Shown: one piece after another, positions 50,582 to 58,629 of the stretch
How the letters are laid out: the number at the start of each line of letters is the position of its first letter
How positions within the stretch are numbered: the first letter of the stretch is position 1
NCBI RefSeq assembly: GCF_024600715.1
Contig: NZ_CP102332.1
Span: 186,001 to 250,000, forward strand
DNA from: Streptomyces changanensis
GTDB taxonomy: Bacteria; Actinomycetota; Actinomycetes; Streptomycetales; Streptomycetaceae
DNA length: 64,000 nucleotides
Reading direction: 5' to 3'
The notes under the pieces: model-generated
The model's database searches: none
What the model was told of the DNA's origin: nothing
The model's input: only the letters and a program-made list of their open reading frames with translations
Program-made: the position numbers and the translations under genes

Positions 50582-51151
50582 ATGGGACGGGCAGGGCTGA
50601 CCGTCGAGCGGCTCACCCGCGCGGGCGCCGAGCTCGCCGACGAGGTCGGGTTCGCGCAGGTCACGGTCTCGGCGCTCGCGCGGCGCTTCGACGTGCGCGT
50701 GGCGAGCCTGTACTCCCACGTGAAGAGCTCACAGGACCTGAAGACCCGGATCGCGCTCCTCGCGCTGGAGGAGCTCGCCGACCGCGCGGCGGACGCCTTG
50801 GCCGGCCGGGCCGGCAAGGACGCCCTGGTCGCGCTGGCGAACGTCTACCGCGACTACGCGCGCGAGCACCCCGGGCGGTACGCGGCCACCCGGACGCCCC
50901 TGGACCCGGGGACCGCGGCCACCAGCGCCGGTGTGCGGCACGCCTCGATGACCCGGGCCCTCCTTCGCGGCTACGACCTCGCCGAACCCGACCGGACGCA
51001 CGCCGTCCGGCTCCTGGGCAGCGTCTTCCACGGCTACGTCAGCCTGGAGCTGGGCGGCGGCTTCAGCCACAGCGCCCCGGACACCGACGAGACGTGGGCC
51101 CGGATCCTCGACGCGCTCGACGCGCTGCTGCGCGACTGGCCCGCGCCCTGA
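50582..51151 (+). CDS. TetR-family regulator, 189 aa
   Basis: HTH: LTVERLTRAGAELADEVGFAQVTVSALARRFDVRVASLYSHVKS, with the C-terminal ligand domain of the WHG type (YRDYAREHPGRYAATR, FHGYVSLELGGGF). ATG at 50582 has GGGAGGTGGG. No partner gene on the same strand directly after; the SGNH hydrolase follows by 240 bases. Probably represses itself and possibly the SGNH gene. Confidence 0.9.
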   Translation: MGRAGLTVERLTRAGAELADEVGFAQVTVSALARRFDVRVASLYSHVKSSQDLKTRIALLALEELADRAADALAGRAGKDALVALANVYRDYAREHPGRYAATRTPLDPGTAATSAGVRHASMTRALLRGYDLAEPDRTHAVRLLGSVFHGYVSLELGGGFSHSAPDTDETWARILDALDALLRDWPAP

Positions 51152-51225
51152 CCCGCCCGCCGCACCGGTCCGACGGGCCCGCCGCTCCCAGGAACCGCAC
51201 CACCGGCGGTCCGCCGTCTCCGCGA

Positions 51226-51350
51226 CCCGCACCGCCGGCGGCACGCCCTCCCGGGGCGACCCGCACCGCCTGCGGCCCGCAGCGCCCAAGACCCCGCCAC
51301 CGACGGCTCCCGCTCCCCCGCCCGCACCGCCGGCGGCACGCCCTCCCGGG
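51226..51350. repeat. 30-base direct repeat
   Basis: The segment 51226-51255 (CCCGCACCGCCGGCGGCACG and 10 more bases) recurs exactly at 51321-51350. Both copies contain the CCGCCGGCGG palindrome. Between the TetR and SGNH genes; no gene here. Confidence 0.75.
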
Positions 51351-51395
51351 CCGGCCGGGACCCGTACGGTACCCCTCGACCCACAAGCAGGGACG

Positions 51396-52583
51396 ATGAA
51401 CTCCGACCACCGCTGGATCACCACACCCCTCACCGCCGACCTCCTGCGCGGTGCCCTGGACCTGGAGCGCACCGAGCGTGGCGTCCTGCCGCACCGGCTG
51501 CCCGCACGGGCCCGCGCCCAGAGCGACGACGGGCAGCTGGCCATGGCGGAGTCGCAGCCCTCCGGCGTCCGCCTGGTGTTCCGCACCCGGGCCACCGTCG
51601 TCGAGTTGGACACGCTCCCCACCAAGCGGGTGTACGCGGGCGCCCCGCCCCGCCCGGACGGCGTCTACGACCTGGTCGTCGACGGCCGTCTGACCGGCCA
51701 GGCCGGCGCGAGCGGCGGCGACACCCTCACCATCGACATGGTCGCCGGTACCGCCGAGCACCGGGCGGGGCCGATCGCCACCGTCCGCTTCGCGGGGCTC
51801 GGCGGGGGCGACAAGCACGTCGAGCTGTGGCTGCCGCACAACGAGACCACCGAGCTGATCGCCCTGCGCACCGACGCGCCCGTCGAGCCCGTGCCCGACC
51901 ACGGCCGCAGGGTGTGGCTGCACCACGGCAGCTCCATCAGCCACGGGTCCGACGCGGGCAGCCCCACCGCCACCTGGCCGGCGGTCGCCGCCGCGCTCGG
52001 CGGCGTCGAACTGGTCAACCTGGGTCTCGGCGGCAGTGCCCTCCTCGACCCCTTCACCGCCCGCGCCATGCGGGACACCCCCGCCGACCTGATCAGCGTC
52101 AAGATCGGCATCAACCTCGTCAACACCGACGTGATGCGGCTGCGCGCCTTCACCCCGGCCGTCCACGGCTTCCTCGACACCCTCCGCGACGGCCACCCCA
52201 CCACTCCCCTGCTGGTCGTCTCCCCGCTCCACTGCCCCATCCACGAGGACACCCCCGGACCGGCCGCCTTCGACACCGCGGCGCTCGCCACCGGCCGGCT
52301 GCGGTTCCGCGCGACCGGTGACCCCGCCGAGCGCGCGAACGGCAAGCTGACCTTGCGCGTCATCCGCGAGGAACTGGCCCGCATCGCGGAGCGCCGCGCG
52401 GCCGACGACCCGCACCTGCACTTCCTCGACGGCCAGGCCCTGTACGGCGCGGCGGACTACTCCGAACTGCCGCTGCCCGACGAACTCCACCCCGACGCCG
52501 CGAGCCACCGCCGCATCGGCGAACGCTTCGCCGCCCTCGCCTTCGCCCCCGACGGCCCCTTCGCCCTCTGCCCCACGCTCTGA
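51396..52583 (+). CDS. SGNH/GDSL hydrolase with N-terminal SsfX3-like domain, 395 aa
   Basis: The first 170 residues are beta-rich (RLVFRTRATVVELDTL, ... VELWLPHNETTEL), as in the N-terminal domain of SsfX3, an acyltransferase of tetracycline SF2575 biosynthesis. The SGNH part has the nucleophile Ser in LHHGSSISHG, Gly in NLGLGGSAL, GINLVN (block III, Leu for Asn) and the DELHPD Asp/His. It hydrolyses or transfers acyl esters. ATG at 51396. It is convergent with a ferredoxin/P450 pair and near a salicyloyl-CoA-hydroxylase-like enzyme, which is suggestive only. Confidence 0.85.
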   Translation: MNSDHRWITTPLTADLLRGALDLERTERGVLPHRLPARARAQSDDGQLAMAESQPSGVRLVFRTRATVVELDTLPTKRVYAGAPPRPDGVYDLVVDGRLTGQAGASGGDTLTIDMVAGTAEHRAGPIATVRFAGLGGGDKHVELWLPHNETTELIALRTDAPVEPVPDHGRRVWLHHGSSISHGSDAGSPTATWPAVAAALGGVELVNLGLGGSALLDPFTARAMRDTPADLISVKIGINLVNTDVMRLRAFTPAVHGFLDTLRDGHPTTPLLVVSPLHCPIHEDTPGPAAFDTAALATGRLRFRATGDPAERANGKLTLRVIREELARIAERRAADDPHLHFLDGQALYGAADYSELPLPDELHPDAASHRRIGERFAALAFAPDGPFALCPTL

Positions 52584-52629
52584 CCCGACCCCCTGCCCCA
52601 CCCCACCGCCTCGGACGGTGACGAGCCCG

Positions 52630-52667
52630 CCCGGGCGCCGGCGGACGTCGAGCCGCCGGCGCCCGGG
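52630..52667. terminator. Terminator between SGNH and ferredoxin genes
   Basis: CCCGGGCGCCGGCGG (52630-52644) pairs perfectly with CCGCCGGCGCCCGGG (52653-52667) across 8 bases, between convergent genes. Confidence 0.85.
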
Positions 52668-52669
52668 GG

Positions 52670-52885
52670 TCACGGGCGGGGGCCGATGGTGTGGGGGCCG
52701 TCGCGGACGACGATGGCCAGGGCGGGGCAGGAGTCGGCGGCGTCCAGGGCGCGCTCGTCCGCGGGGATCCGGGCGTGCACCGGTGCGGCGTGGGTGTCCT
52801 CCAGGCGGAAGAGGTCGGGCGCCAGCGCGGCGCACATGCCCGAGCCCATGCACCGGCCCTGGTCGACCTCCGTGGTCCAGGTCAC
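52670..52885 (-). CDS. 3Fe-4S ferredoxin, 71 aa
   Basis: Electron donor to P450. CMGSGMCAALAPDLF gives Cx5C and SCPALAI the third Cys, the 3Fe-4S pattern. GTG at 52885 lies 4 bases after the P450 stop, so it is in the same operon. The usual partner reductase is not adjacent. Confidence 0.92.
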   Translation of the reverse strand: MTWTTEVDQGRCMGSGMCAALAPDLFRLEDTHAAPVHARIPADERALDAADSCPALAIVVRDGPHTIGPRP

Positions 52886-52889
52886 CGGG

Positions 52890-54083
52890 TCACCACCCCA
52901 CCGGCATCTCGCGGGGGCCGCGGACCAGCATCTGGTTCTTCCAGACGATGTCGCCGGCGAGGTGGAGGTCGGGGAAGCGGGTGAGGAGCGCCCGCAGGGC
53001 CTCCTGGAGTTCGAGGCGGGCGAGGGGCGCACCGAGGCAGTGGTGGACGCCGTGGCCGAAACCGAGGTGCTGCACGTGGGTGCGGGTGATGTCGAGCCGG
53101 CCGGGGGCGGTGAACTTCAGGGCGTCCCTGTTGGCGGCCCCGACCGCGACGAGGACGGGCTCCCCGGCGCGCACGAGCGTGCCGCCCACCTCGATGTCCT
53201 CCTTCGCGTACCGGGGGAAGGCGGCGCCGCTGCCCAGCGGCACGAAGCGCAGGAGTTCCTCGACGGCGCCCGCGAGGAGTTCGGGGCGGTCGCGGAGCAG
53301 CGCGAGCTGGTCGGGGTGTTCGAGGAGGGCGTACAGGAAGTTGGGGATCTGGCTCGCCGTGGTCTCGTGCCCGGCGACGAGGATGCCGACGCACAGGTCG
53401 ACCAGTTCGAGTTCGGTGAGGCGGTCGCCCGAGTCGCGTGCGTCGATGAGCGCGGTCATGAGGTCCTGCCGGGGGCGCTCGCGGTGGTCGCGGATCAGCC
53501 CGGACATGTACGCGCGCAGCTCCTCGCGGTTGCGCTGGAACTCCTCGGCGGTCAGGGAGCTGGTCGACAGGACGGCGTCGCTCCAGACGCGGAACTTCGG
53601 CCGGTCCTCCTCCGGGACGCCGAGCATCCGGCAGATGACGGCGACGGGGATGGGCAGGGCGTAGTGCTCGACGAGGTCGACGGGCGGGCCGGCGGCCTCC
53701 ATCCCGTCGAGGAAGCCGTGCGCCAGGTCCCGCACCTGCGGGCGCAGCTTCTCGACCTGGTGCACGGTGAACGCCTTCGCCACGAGGGTGCGCAGGCGGG
53801 TGTGTTCCGGCGGGTCCATGCCGAGGATGCCGGAGTCCTGCTGCGCGGGGGACTGCCGCGGCTCGTCGTGGAACACGGCGTCCGCCCGGCCGAAGCGCCG
53901 GTCGCCGAGGACGAGGCGGGCGTCGGCGTAGCGGGTGGCGAGCCAGGCGGGCTCGCCGTAGGCCATGCGGACGCGTAAGAGCCCCGGGTGGTCCAGGGCG
54001 TCGGTGTAGGCGTCGGCCAGGCCCAGACCCTCCGGTTCGTTGAAGGGGTAGGCCAGCGGTGCCTGCTCGCGAGCGGTCGTCAC
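52890..54083 (-). CDS. Cytochrome P450, 397 aa, with a TTA codon
   Basis: Class I actinobacterial P450: I-helix LVAGHETTASQIP, ExxR in AVEELLRFVP, and haem loop FGHGVHHCLGAPLARLE (Cys about residue 349). GTG at 54083 with AGGGAGG upstream. It is read from a well-formed promoter with a palindromic operator, with the ferredoxin gene behind it, and is divergent to a TetR gene. Codon 36 (53976-53978) is TTA, so bldA tRNA may gate it. Looks like the CYP105/107 type that oxidises secondary metabolites; substrate unknown. Confidence 0.94.
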   Translation of the reverse strand: MTTAREQAPLAYPFNEPEGLGLADAYTDALDHPGLLRVRMAYGEPAWLATRYADARLVLGDRRFGRADAVFHDEPRQSPAQQDSGILGMDPPEHTRLRTLVAKAFTVHQVEKLRPQVRDLAHGFLDGMEAAGPPVDLVEHYALPIPVAVICRMLGVPEEDRPKFRVWSDAVLSTSSLTAEEFQRNREELRAYMSGLIRDHRERPRQDLMTALIDARDSGDRLTELELVDLCVGILVAGHETTASQIPNFLYALLEHPDQLALLRDRPELLAGAVEELLRFVPLGSGAAFPRYAKEDIEVGGTLVRAGEPVLVAVGAANRDALKFTAPGRLDITRTHVQHLGFGHGVHHCLGAPLARLELQEALRALLTRFPDLHLAGDIVWKNQMLVRGPREMPVGW

Positions 54084-54100
54084 GGGGAAACCTCCCTGGT

Positions 54101-54146
54101 GTAAGCAGCTGCTTACCAACCTAGAGTTGGCCCCGAGAGCGGTCAA
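54101..54146 (-). promoter_or_regulatory. P450 promoter and operator
   Basis: On the minus strand TTGACC (54146-54141) and TAGGTT (54123-54118) are 17 bases apart, a near-consensus vegetative promoter. Just downstream GTAAGCAGCTGCTTAC (54101-54116) is a perfect 16-base palindrome covering the likely start point, as expected for TetR repression. Confidence 0.8.
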
Positions 54147-54272
54147 CGGCGCCTCCGGCCGACGGGGTTGGAACGCGCCTTCGAACGACGGGACGGGGGC
54201 GGCCGGTGGGCGGGTGGGCGGGTGCCGGAACGGCGCGGTGCGGTGACGGAGCGGTACGGACGGAGCCGGGCG

Positions 54273-54323
54273 GGACGGTGGGAGCGGGCGGGACGGTGGG
54301 AGCGGGCCGGACGGTGGGAGCGG
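54273..54323. repeat. 18-base tandem repeat before the TetR gene
   Basis: GGACGGTGGGAGCGGGC plus one base is present three times (54273, 54291, 54309) in the space between the P450 and TetR genes. Confidence 0.75.
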
Positions 54324-54394
54324 CCGGGCCCGGGGCGGGTCGGGGTCGGGAGGGTGCCGAGGCGGCTGCGGAGGCGGGCGGTGGTGGCCGTGTC

Positions 54395-55012
54395 GTGCGC
54401 GCGTCGGGCGGGACGACGCGCGAGCGGCTGCTCGCGGCCGCGTCCGAGCTGTTCGCCGAACGGGGTTACGAGCGGGCGACGGTACGGGACATCGCCGGGC
54501 GGGCGGGACTCAACCAGGCACTGCTCTTCCGTCACTTCGGCTCGAAGCGGGCCCTCTTCGGCGAGGTGGTGTCGCGGGACGGACTGGAGCAGCTGCGGGG
54601 CACCCCGCCGGAGCGCCTGGTGGAGACCGTGCTGGCGAGCATGCTCACCCCGGTGGGCGACGGCGCGGACGACGACGGCGCGGCGGACGACGGCCGGACG
54701 GGGGCCGCGCGGTCGCTGGAGACGCTGCTGCGCTCGGTGGGCGCGGGTGACGAGGTGTCGGCGGCGGTCACGACGCTGGGCGACGAGTACGCCCGGGTGC
54801 TCGCCACTCTCAGCGACGCCGACGACCGCGGGCTGCGGGCGGACCTCGCCCTGTCGTGGCTGCTCGGCATCGGGCTGATGCGCGTCGTGGTAGGCAAGCG
54901 CCCGCTGGCGGACGCGGATCCGGGCGAGGTCAGCCGGCTCGTCGTGGGCGCGCTGGGCGGCCTGCTGGAGGGGATGCCGCCCGTCGACGGGCGCGCGGAG
55001 CCCCCGCGCTGA
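54395..55012 (+). CDS. TetR-family regulator divergent from P450, 205 aa
   Basis: HTH: TTRERLLAAASELFAERGYERATVRDIAGRAGLNQALLFRHFGSKRALF. The start is uncertain; GTG at 54395 was chosen as closest to the domain, since sequence upstream is repeat-derived Gly-rich. The C-terminal half (LLRSVGAGDEVSAAVTTL, LSWLLGIGLMRVVVGKRP) is a normal TetR ligand domain. Most likely binds the palindrome at 54101-54116 and controls the P450/ferredoxin pair. Confidence 0.88.
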   Translation: MRASGGTTRERLLAAASELFAERGYERATVRDIAGRAGLNQALLFRHFGSKRALFGEVVSRDGLEQLRGTPPERLVETVLASMLTPVGDGADDDGAADDGRTGAARSLETLLRSVGAGDEVSAAVTTLGDEYARVLATLSDADDRGLRADLALSWLLGIGLMRVVVGKRPLADADPGEVSRLVVGALGGLLEGMPPVDGRAEPPR

Positions 55013-55021
55013 CGCCCGGCG

Positions 55022-55068
55022 GCGCCCCCGCGAGGTCGCCCTCGCGAGGTCGTCCTCGACGGGGGCGC
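55022..55068. terminator. Terminator between convergent genes
   Basis: GCGCCCCCG (55022-55030) pairs with CGGGGGCGC (55060-55068), with CGAGG/CCTCG hairpins inside the loop. Confidence 0.65.
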
Positions 55069-55111
55069 GCACGGCTGAGGTGCGCGCGTGCGTCCCCGGC
55101 GCCCGGGGTCG

Positions 55112-56317
55112 CTACCGCGCGCGGGTCGCCTCCAGGGTGCGCGCGAGCCGCGGCCCCAGCCACCGCTTGAAGCGGCGCAGCGGCTCCAGCCCGTGGGCCG
55201 CACGGTCGAGCCGGTAGTAGAGCTGGGGCGGGACGTACGGCAGGAGCGGGGAGTGCCGCTGCCCGAGCAGGGCGAACATCTGCGCCGGGTCGAGCCGCGC
55301 GTACCGCGGCAGGTTCTCGTACCAGCGGGCGCTGTAGCGGGCCGCGCTGCGCAGCGGGAGGAGCGCGGCGGTGCGTTCCCGCTCGTACCGGGCGAGGGCG
55401 GTGGGCAGGGACGGCGCGGTGCGCAGCGCGCCGGCCAGCGCCATGGCGTCCTCCAGGGCGAGGGTGGTGCCCGCGCCGACGGAGTAGTGGGTGGTGTGGG
55501 CGGCGTCGCCCAGCAGGACGAGGTTGTCCCGGTGCCAGGTCCGGTTGGTCAGGGTGCGGAAGGACCGCCACCGGGCGCCGCCCTCGCCCTGGGGGCCGCC
55601 GATCAGCCGGTGGCCGTCCAGCGGCCCGGCGAAGAGCTCCTCCAGCAGGCGCAGGCCCTCCGGGTCGGACACCCGGTCGAGGCCGAGGCCCCGCCACGCC
55701 TCGGGCGGGCACTCGACGACGCAGGTGCTGCCGTCCGGACCGTACGGGTAGGCGTAGCACCACACCCAGCCGTGCGGGGTCTCGGCGAAGGCGAAGGTGA
55801 AGGTCGCGAAGGTCTTCGTGGTGCCGAGCCACGCGTACGTGTTCCGGCCGGTCTCGATCTCCGTGCCGAAGTGGTCGGCGTGGTGGGCGCGCAGGGCGCT
55901 GTGCACGCCGTCGGCGGCGACGACGAGGTCCGCGTCGGGCGGTCCGTCGGCGGGGGTGACCTCGTGGGAGTGGACCAGGCGCACGCCGAGCTCCCGCGCG
56001 CGGTGGGCGAGGACGTCGAGCAGCCGGTGCCGGCCGATGCCGAAGCCCTCGTCGCCCGGGCGGGCGGTCGTGGTGCCGCGGATGTGGGCGACTCCGCCGC
56101 TCCAGCGGACCGAGGCGTCGCGGACGGCGCGGGCGGACGCGGGGTCGTGGGCGTGCAGCCGGTCGAGGAGCCCGCCCCAGTAGGTGACGCCCCACCCATA
56201 GGTCGAGCCGGCCGGGTCGCGTTCGAGGACGGTGACGTCATGGCGCGGGTCCTGCCGCCTCATGAGGATCGAGAAGTAGAGCCCGGCGGGGCCTCCACCG
56301 ACGCAGACGACCTTCAT
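55112..56317 (-). CDS. FAD-dependent aromatic monooxygenase, salicyloyl-CoA 5-hydroxylase-like, 401 aa
   Basis: FAD loop VCVGGGPAGLYFSILMRRQ at the N-terminus, DVTVLERDPAGSTYGWGVTYWGGLL (the YGWGV run is typical of salicyloyl-CoA/anthraniloyl-CoA hydroxylases and VioD-like enzymes), VVAADGVHSALR, and LLGDAAHTTHYSVGAGTTLALEDAMALAGAL. The larger fused oxidoreductase half of the anthraniloyl-CoA enzymes is absent. ATG at 56317 has GGGAGGG. It is divergent from the diiron gene, with an operator between. Confidence 0.85.
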   Translation of the reverse strand: MKVVCVGGGPAGLYFSILMRRQDPRHDVTVLERDPAGSTYGWGVTYWGGLLDRLHAHDPASARAVRDASVRWSGGVAHIRGTTTARPGDEGFGIGRHRLLDVLAHRARELGVRLVHSHEVTPADGPPDADLVVAADGVHSALRAHHADHFGTEIETGRNTYAWLGTTKTFATFTFAFAETPHGWVWCYAYPYGPDGSTCVVECPPEAWRGLGLDRVSDPEGLRLLEELFAGPLDGHRLIGGPQGEGGARWRSFRTLTNRTWHRDNLVLLGDAAHTTHYSVGAGTTLALEDAMALAGALRTAPSLPTALARYERERTAALLPLRSAARYSARWYENLPRYARLDPAQMFALLGQRHSPLLPYVPPQLYYRLDRAAHGLEPLRRFKRWLGPRLARTLEATRAR

Positions 56318-56363
56318 GTGCCCTCCCACCGCCTGCCCGATACGCCTGGTTCGCCGTGGAATG

Positions 56364-56375
56364 TACCAGTCGGTA
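56364..56375. promoter_or_regulatory. Palindrome in the flavoenzyme/diiron spacer
   Basis: TACCAGTCGGTA (TACC-N4-GGTA) lies 47 bases before the flavoenzyme start and is AT-richer than the rest, the size of a TetR half-site pair. The remaining 56318-56663 shows no gene. Confidence 0.45.
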
Positions 56376-56663
56376 TCGCGGCGGCCCGGACAGCTCGCCG
56401 GACCGTCCACCGTCGGGCGGCAGGGTCCCGTGACCGGGAGGCGCCGTGGGGGCGGGCGGCCACACCGGGCCGCGAACGCGCCGGATCGGCGGCCGCGTCC
56501 GGGCCGGGACTCCGGCTGCCCGGGGCCGCCCCGGCAGGGCGTGCTCCGGGTGGCGCCCGGGCGGCCGGACACACGGTCCCGGTCCCGGGTCCGGGCAGGT
56601 CGGAGGGGTCGCGGGGGGGCGGGGCAGGTGGATGAGGGGGCGGGCGGCGGGTACACGGTGGGG

Positions 56664-57671
56664 ATGACACACGACAGCCACGGGCCCGCCCTGCCGGACG
56701 GTCGCGGACCGGTATCCGGCGCCGTCGCCGCGTACCTGCGCGGAACCGGCCCCCTGCCCTCGGACGAGGCGGTACACACCGCGGACGTCTACGGTGACGA
56801 CCTCCAGCTCGCCCTGTACCTCTGCTACGAGCTGCACTACCGCGGCTTCGCCGGTGTCGACCCCGACCTTGAGTGGGAGCCGCGACTCCTGGGGACCCGC
56901 CGGGCCATGGAGCGGCGCTTCCTCGCCGCGCTGCGGGCGGACACGCCCGTGCACGACACGGTGGAGGACGCGCTCAAGGAACTGCTGGTGGAGCCGGCCG
57001 AGGGGACCGGCGTCTCCCACTACCTGCGGGACGAGGGGCAGCTGTGGCAGCTGCGCGAGTACGCGGTCCACCGCTCGCTGTACCACCTGAAGGAGGCCGA
57101 TCCGCACGCCTGGGTGCTGCCCCGCCTGTGGGGGCGGGCCAAGGCCGGCATGGCGGCGGTCGAATTCGACGAGTACGGCGGCGGCCGGCCCGAGCGCGTC
57201 CACGCGCGGCTCTTCGCCGACCTGATGGAGGACCTCGGCTTGGACCCCGCCTACGGCCGCTACCTCGACGCCGGCTGCGCCCCCATGCTCGCCCTCGTCA
57301 ACCTCATGTCCCTCCTCGGCCTGCACCGCTCGCTGCGCGGGGCCCTGGTGGGGCACTTCGCCGACGTCGAGATCACCTCGTCGCCGGGCTCGCGCAGGCT
57401 GGCGGAGGCCATGCGCCGCACCGGTGCGGGCCGGGCCGCCGAGTTCTTCTACGACGAGCACGTCGAGGCGGACGCGGTGCACGAGCAGATCGTGCGCAGG
57501 GACGTCATCGGCGGGCTGCTCGCCGAGGAACCGCACCTGGCGGACGACGTCGTGTTCGGCATCGACGTCACCGAGTACCTGGAGCGGCGGCTCGGCGACC
57601 ATCTGTTGGGCCTGTGGCGTGAGGGACGGTCGTCACTCAAGACGACCCAAGAGAATTCTGTTGCCGTATGA
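56664..57671 (+). CDS. Haem-oxygenase-like diiron redox protein, 335 aa
   Basis: Mostly helical; DDLQLALYLCYELHYRGF contributes a Glu/His, GMAAVEFDEYGGGRPERVHARLFADLME carries E-x-x-x-x-x and His, and FFYDEHVEADAVHEQIV supplies Glu/Asp/His. These are the three ligand clusters of the HDO (haem-oxygenase-like diiron) fold, related to UndA and BesC-type oxygenases. Cytoplasmic. The ATG at 56664 has GGTGGGG. Its stop overlaps the methyltransferase ATG (ATGA). Confidence 0.83.
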   Translation: MTHDSHGPALPDGRGPVSGAVAAYLRGTGPLPSDEAVHTADVYGDDLQLALYLCYELHYRGFAGVDPDLEWEPRLLGTRRAMERRFLAALRADTPVHDTVEDALKELLVEPAEGTGVSHYLRDEGQLWQLREYAVHRSLYHLKEADPHAWVLPRLWGRAKAGMAAVEFDEYGGGRPERVHARLFADLMEDLGLDPAYGRYLDAGCAPMLALVNLMSLLGLHRSLRGALVGHFADVEITSSPGSRRLAEAMRRTGAGRAAEFFYDEHVEADAVHEQIVRRDVIGGLLAEEPHLADDVVFGIDVTEYLERRLGDHLLGLWREGRSSLKTTQENSVAV

Positions 57672-58342
57672 GAATGCCGGGTACTCGGAGACGCATGAAT
57701 CTGCTGGTACCGCCAGGGGTCTACACCCCGCAGGATGACACGGCCCTCCTGACGGAGGCGCTCGACACCGTGCCGCTGCGTGAGGGCACGCGGGTACTCG
57801 ACATCGGTACGGGGTCGGGCGCCCTCGCCCTGGAGGCCGCCCGTCGAGGCGGGCGGGTCACGGCCGTGGACGTCTCCCGCAGGGCGGTGCTCGCGACCCG
57901 TCTCAACGCCGCGCTCGCCGGGGTCCGGGTCCGCGCCGTCCGCGGCGACCTGCTGTCCCCCGTGGCCGGCGAGTCGTTCGACCTGATCATGGCCAATCCG
58001 CCCTACGTACCGGACCCGGACGGTGCCCGCCGGCCGCGCGGCGCGGCACGCGCCTGGGACGCGGGCCACGACGGCCGCCTGATCCTGGACCGGATCTGTC
58101 GCGAGGCTCCCGGGCTGCTGCGTCCGGACGGCACGCTGCTGCTGGTGCACTCGGTACTGAGCGACCCGGACCGCACCCTGGAGCACCTCCGGTCCGCGGG
58201 GCTGCGGGCCGAGGTGGCGGACCGCCGCTGGGTCGCCTTCGGGCCCGTCCTGCGCTCCCGGCACGGCTGGCTGCGCGAGCGCGGCCTGCTCTCCCACGAC
58301 GACGACAAGGAAGAGCTGGTGGTGATCCGTGCCCAACGATGA
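57668..58342 (+). CDS. HemK2/MTQ2-type class I methyltransferase, 224 aa
   Basis: SAM loop VLDIGTGSGALALEAAR, VTAVDVSRRAVLATRLNAAL, and the catalytic NPPY in DLIMANPPYVPDPDG, the hallmark of N5-glutamine and N6-adenine methyltransferases; without an N-terminal HemK domain, it resembles the short MTQ2 form. It methylates an amide or amine N. ATG at 57668 overlaps the diiron stop by four bases; ATG at 57695 is an alternative. Ends overlapping the CDGSH gene by 14 bases. Confidence 0.9.
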   Translation: MRMPGTRRRMNLLVPPGVYTPQDDTALLTEALDTVPLREGTRVLDIGTGSGALALEAARRGGRVTAVDVSRRAVLATRLNAALAGVRVRAVRGDLLSPVAGESFDLIMANPPYVPDPDGARRPRGAARAWDAGHDGRLILDRICREAPGLLRPDGTLLLVHSVLSDPDRTLEHLRSAGLRAEVADRRWVAFGPVLRSRHGWLRERGLLSHDDDKEELVVIRAQR

Positions 58343-58541
58343 CGCTCCGCGCCGCGTCACCCTGCCGCGCAAGGGCCCGATGCTGGTGGAGGGACCGGTC
58401 GAGGTCGAGCTGGAGGACGGAACGGTGGTCTCGTCGGACCGCTTCCGCGTCGCCCTGTGCACCTGTCACCGCAGTCGGCGCTACCCCTGGTGCGACACCA
58501 GCCACCGCCGCTCCGCCCCACCCCGGGAGACCCGCCAGTAG
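58329..58541 (+). CDS. CDGSH iron-sulfur protein, 70 aa
   Basis: Residues about 43-58 read CTCHRSRRYPWCDTSH, a CDGSH-type 2Fe-2S site (C-x-C-...-C-x2-x-H) with Thr at the usual Gly. GTG at 58329 lies inside the methyltransferase end. Small redox or cluster-donor protein; likely supplies electrons or clusters to the diiron partner, which is inference. Confidence 0.9.
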   Translation: MPNDDAPRRVTLPRKGPMLVEGPVEVELEDGTVVSSDRFRVALCTCHRSRRYPWCDTSHRRSAPPRETRQ

Positions 58542-58561
58542 GCCGCCCGCCCCGGACGAAC

Positions 58562-58592
58562 CGCCCGCCCCGCCCACCCGGTGGGGCGGGCG
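58562..58592 (+). terminator. Terminator of the diiron/methyltransferase/CDGSH operon
   Basis: CGCCCGCCCC (58562-58571) pairs with GGGGCGGGCG (58583-58592), 20 bases past the CDGSH stop. Confidence 0.7.
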
Positions 58593-58629
58593 CCGCCGTG
58601 TTCGGTGCTCCCCGGCGGCCGTTCCGCGG

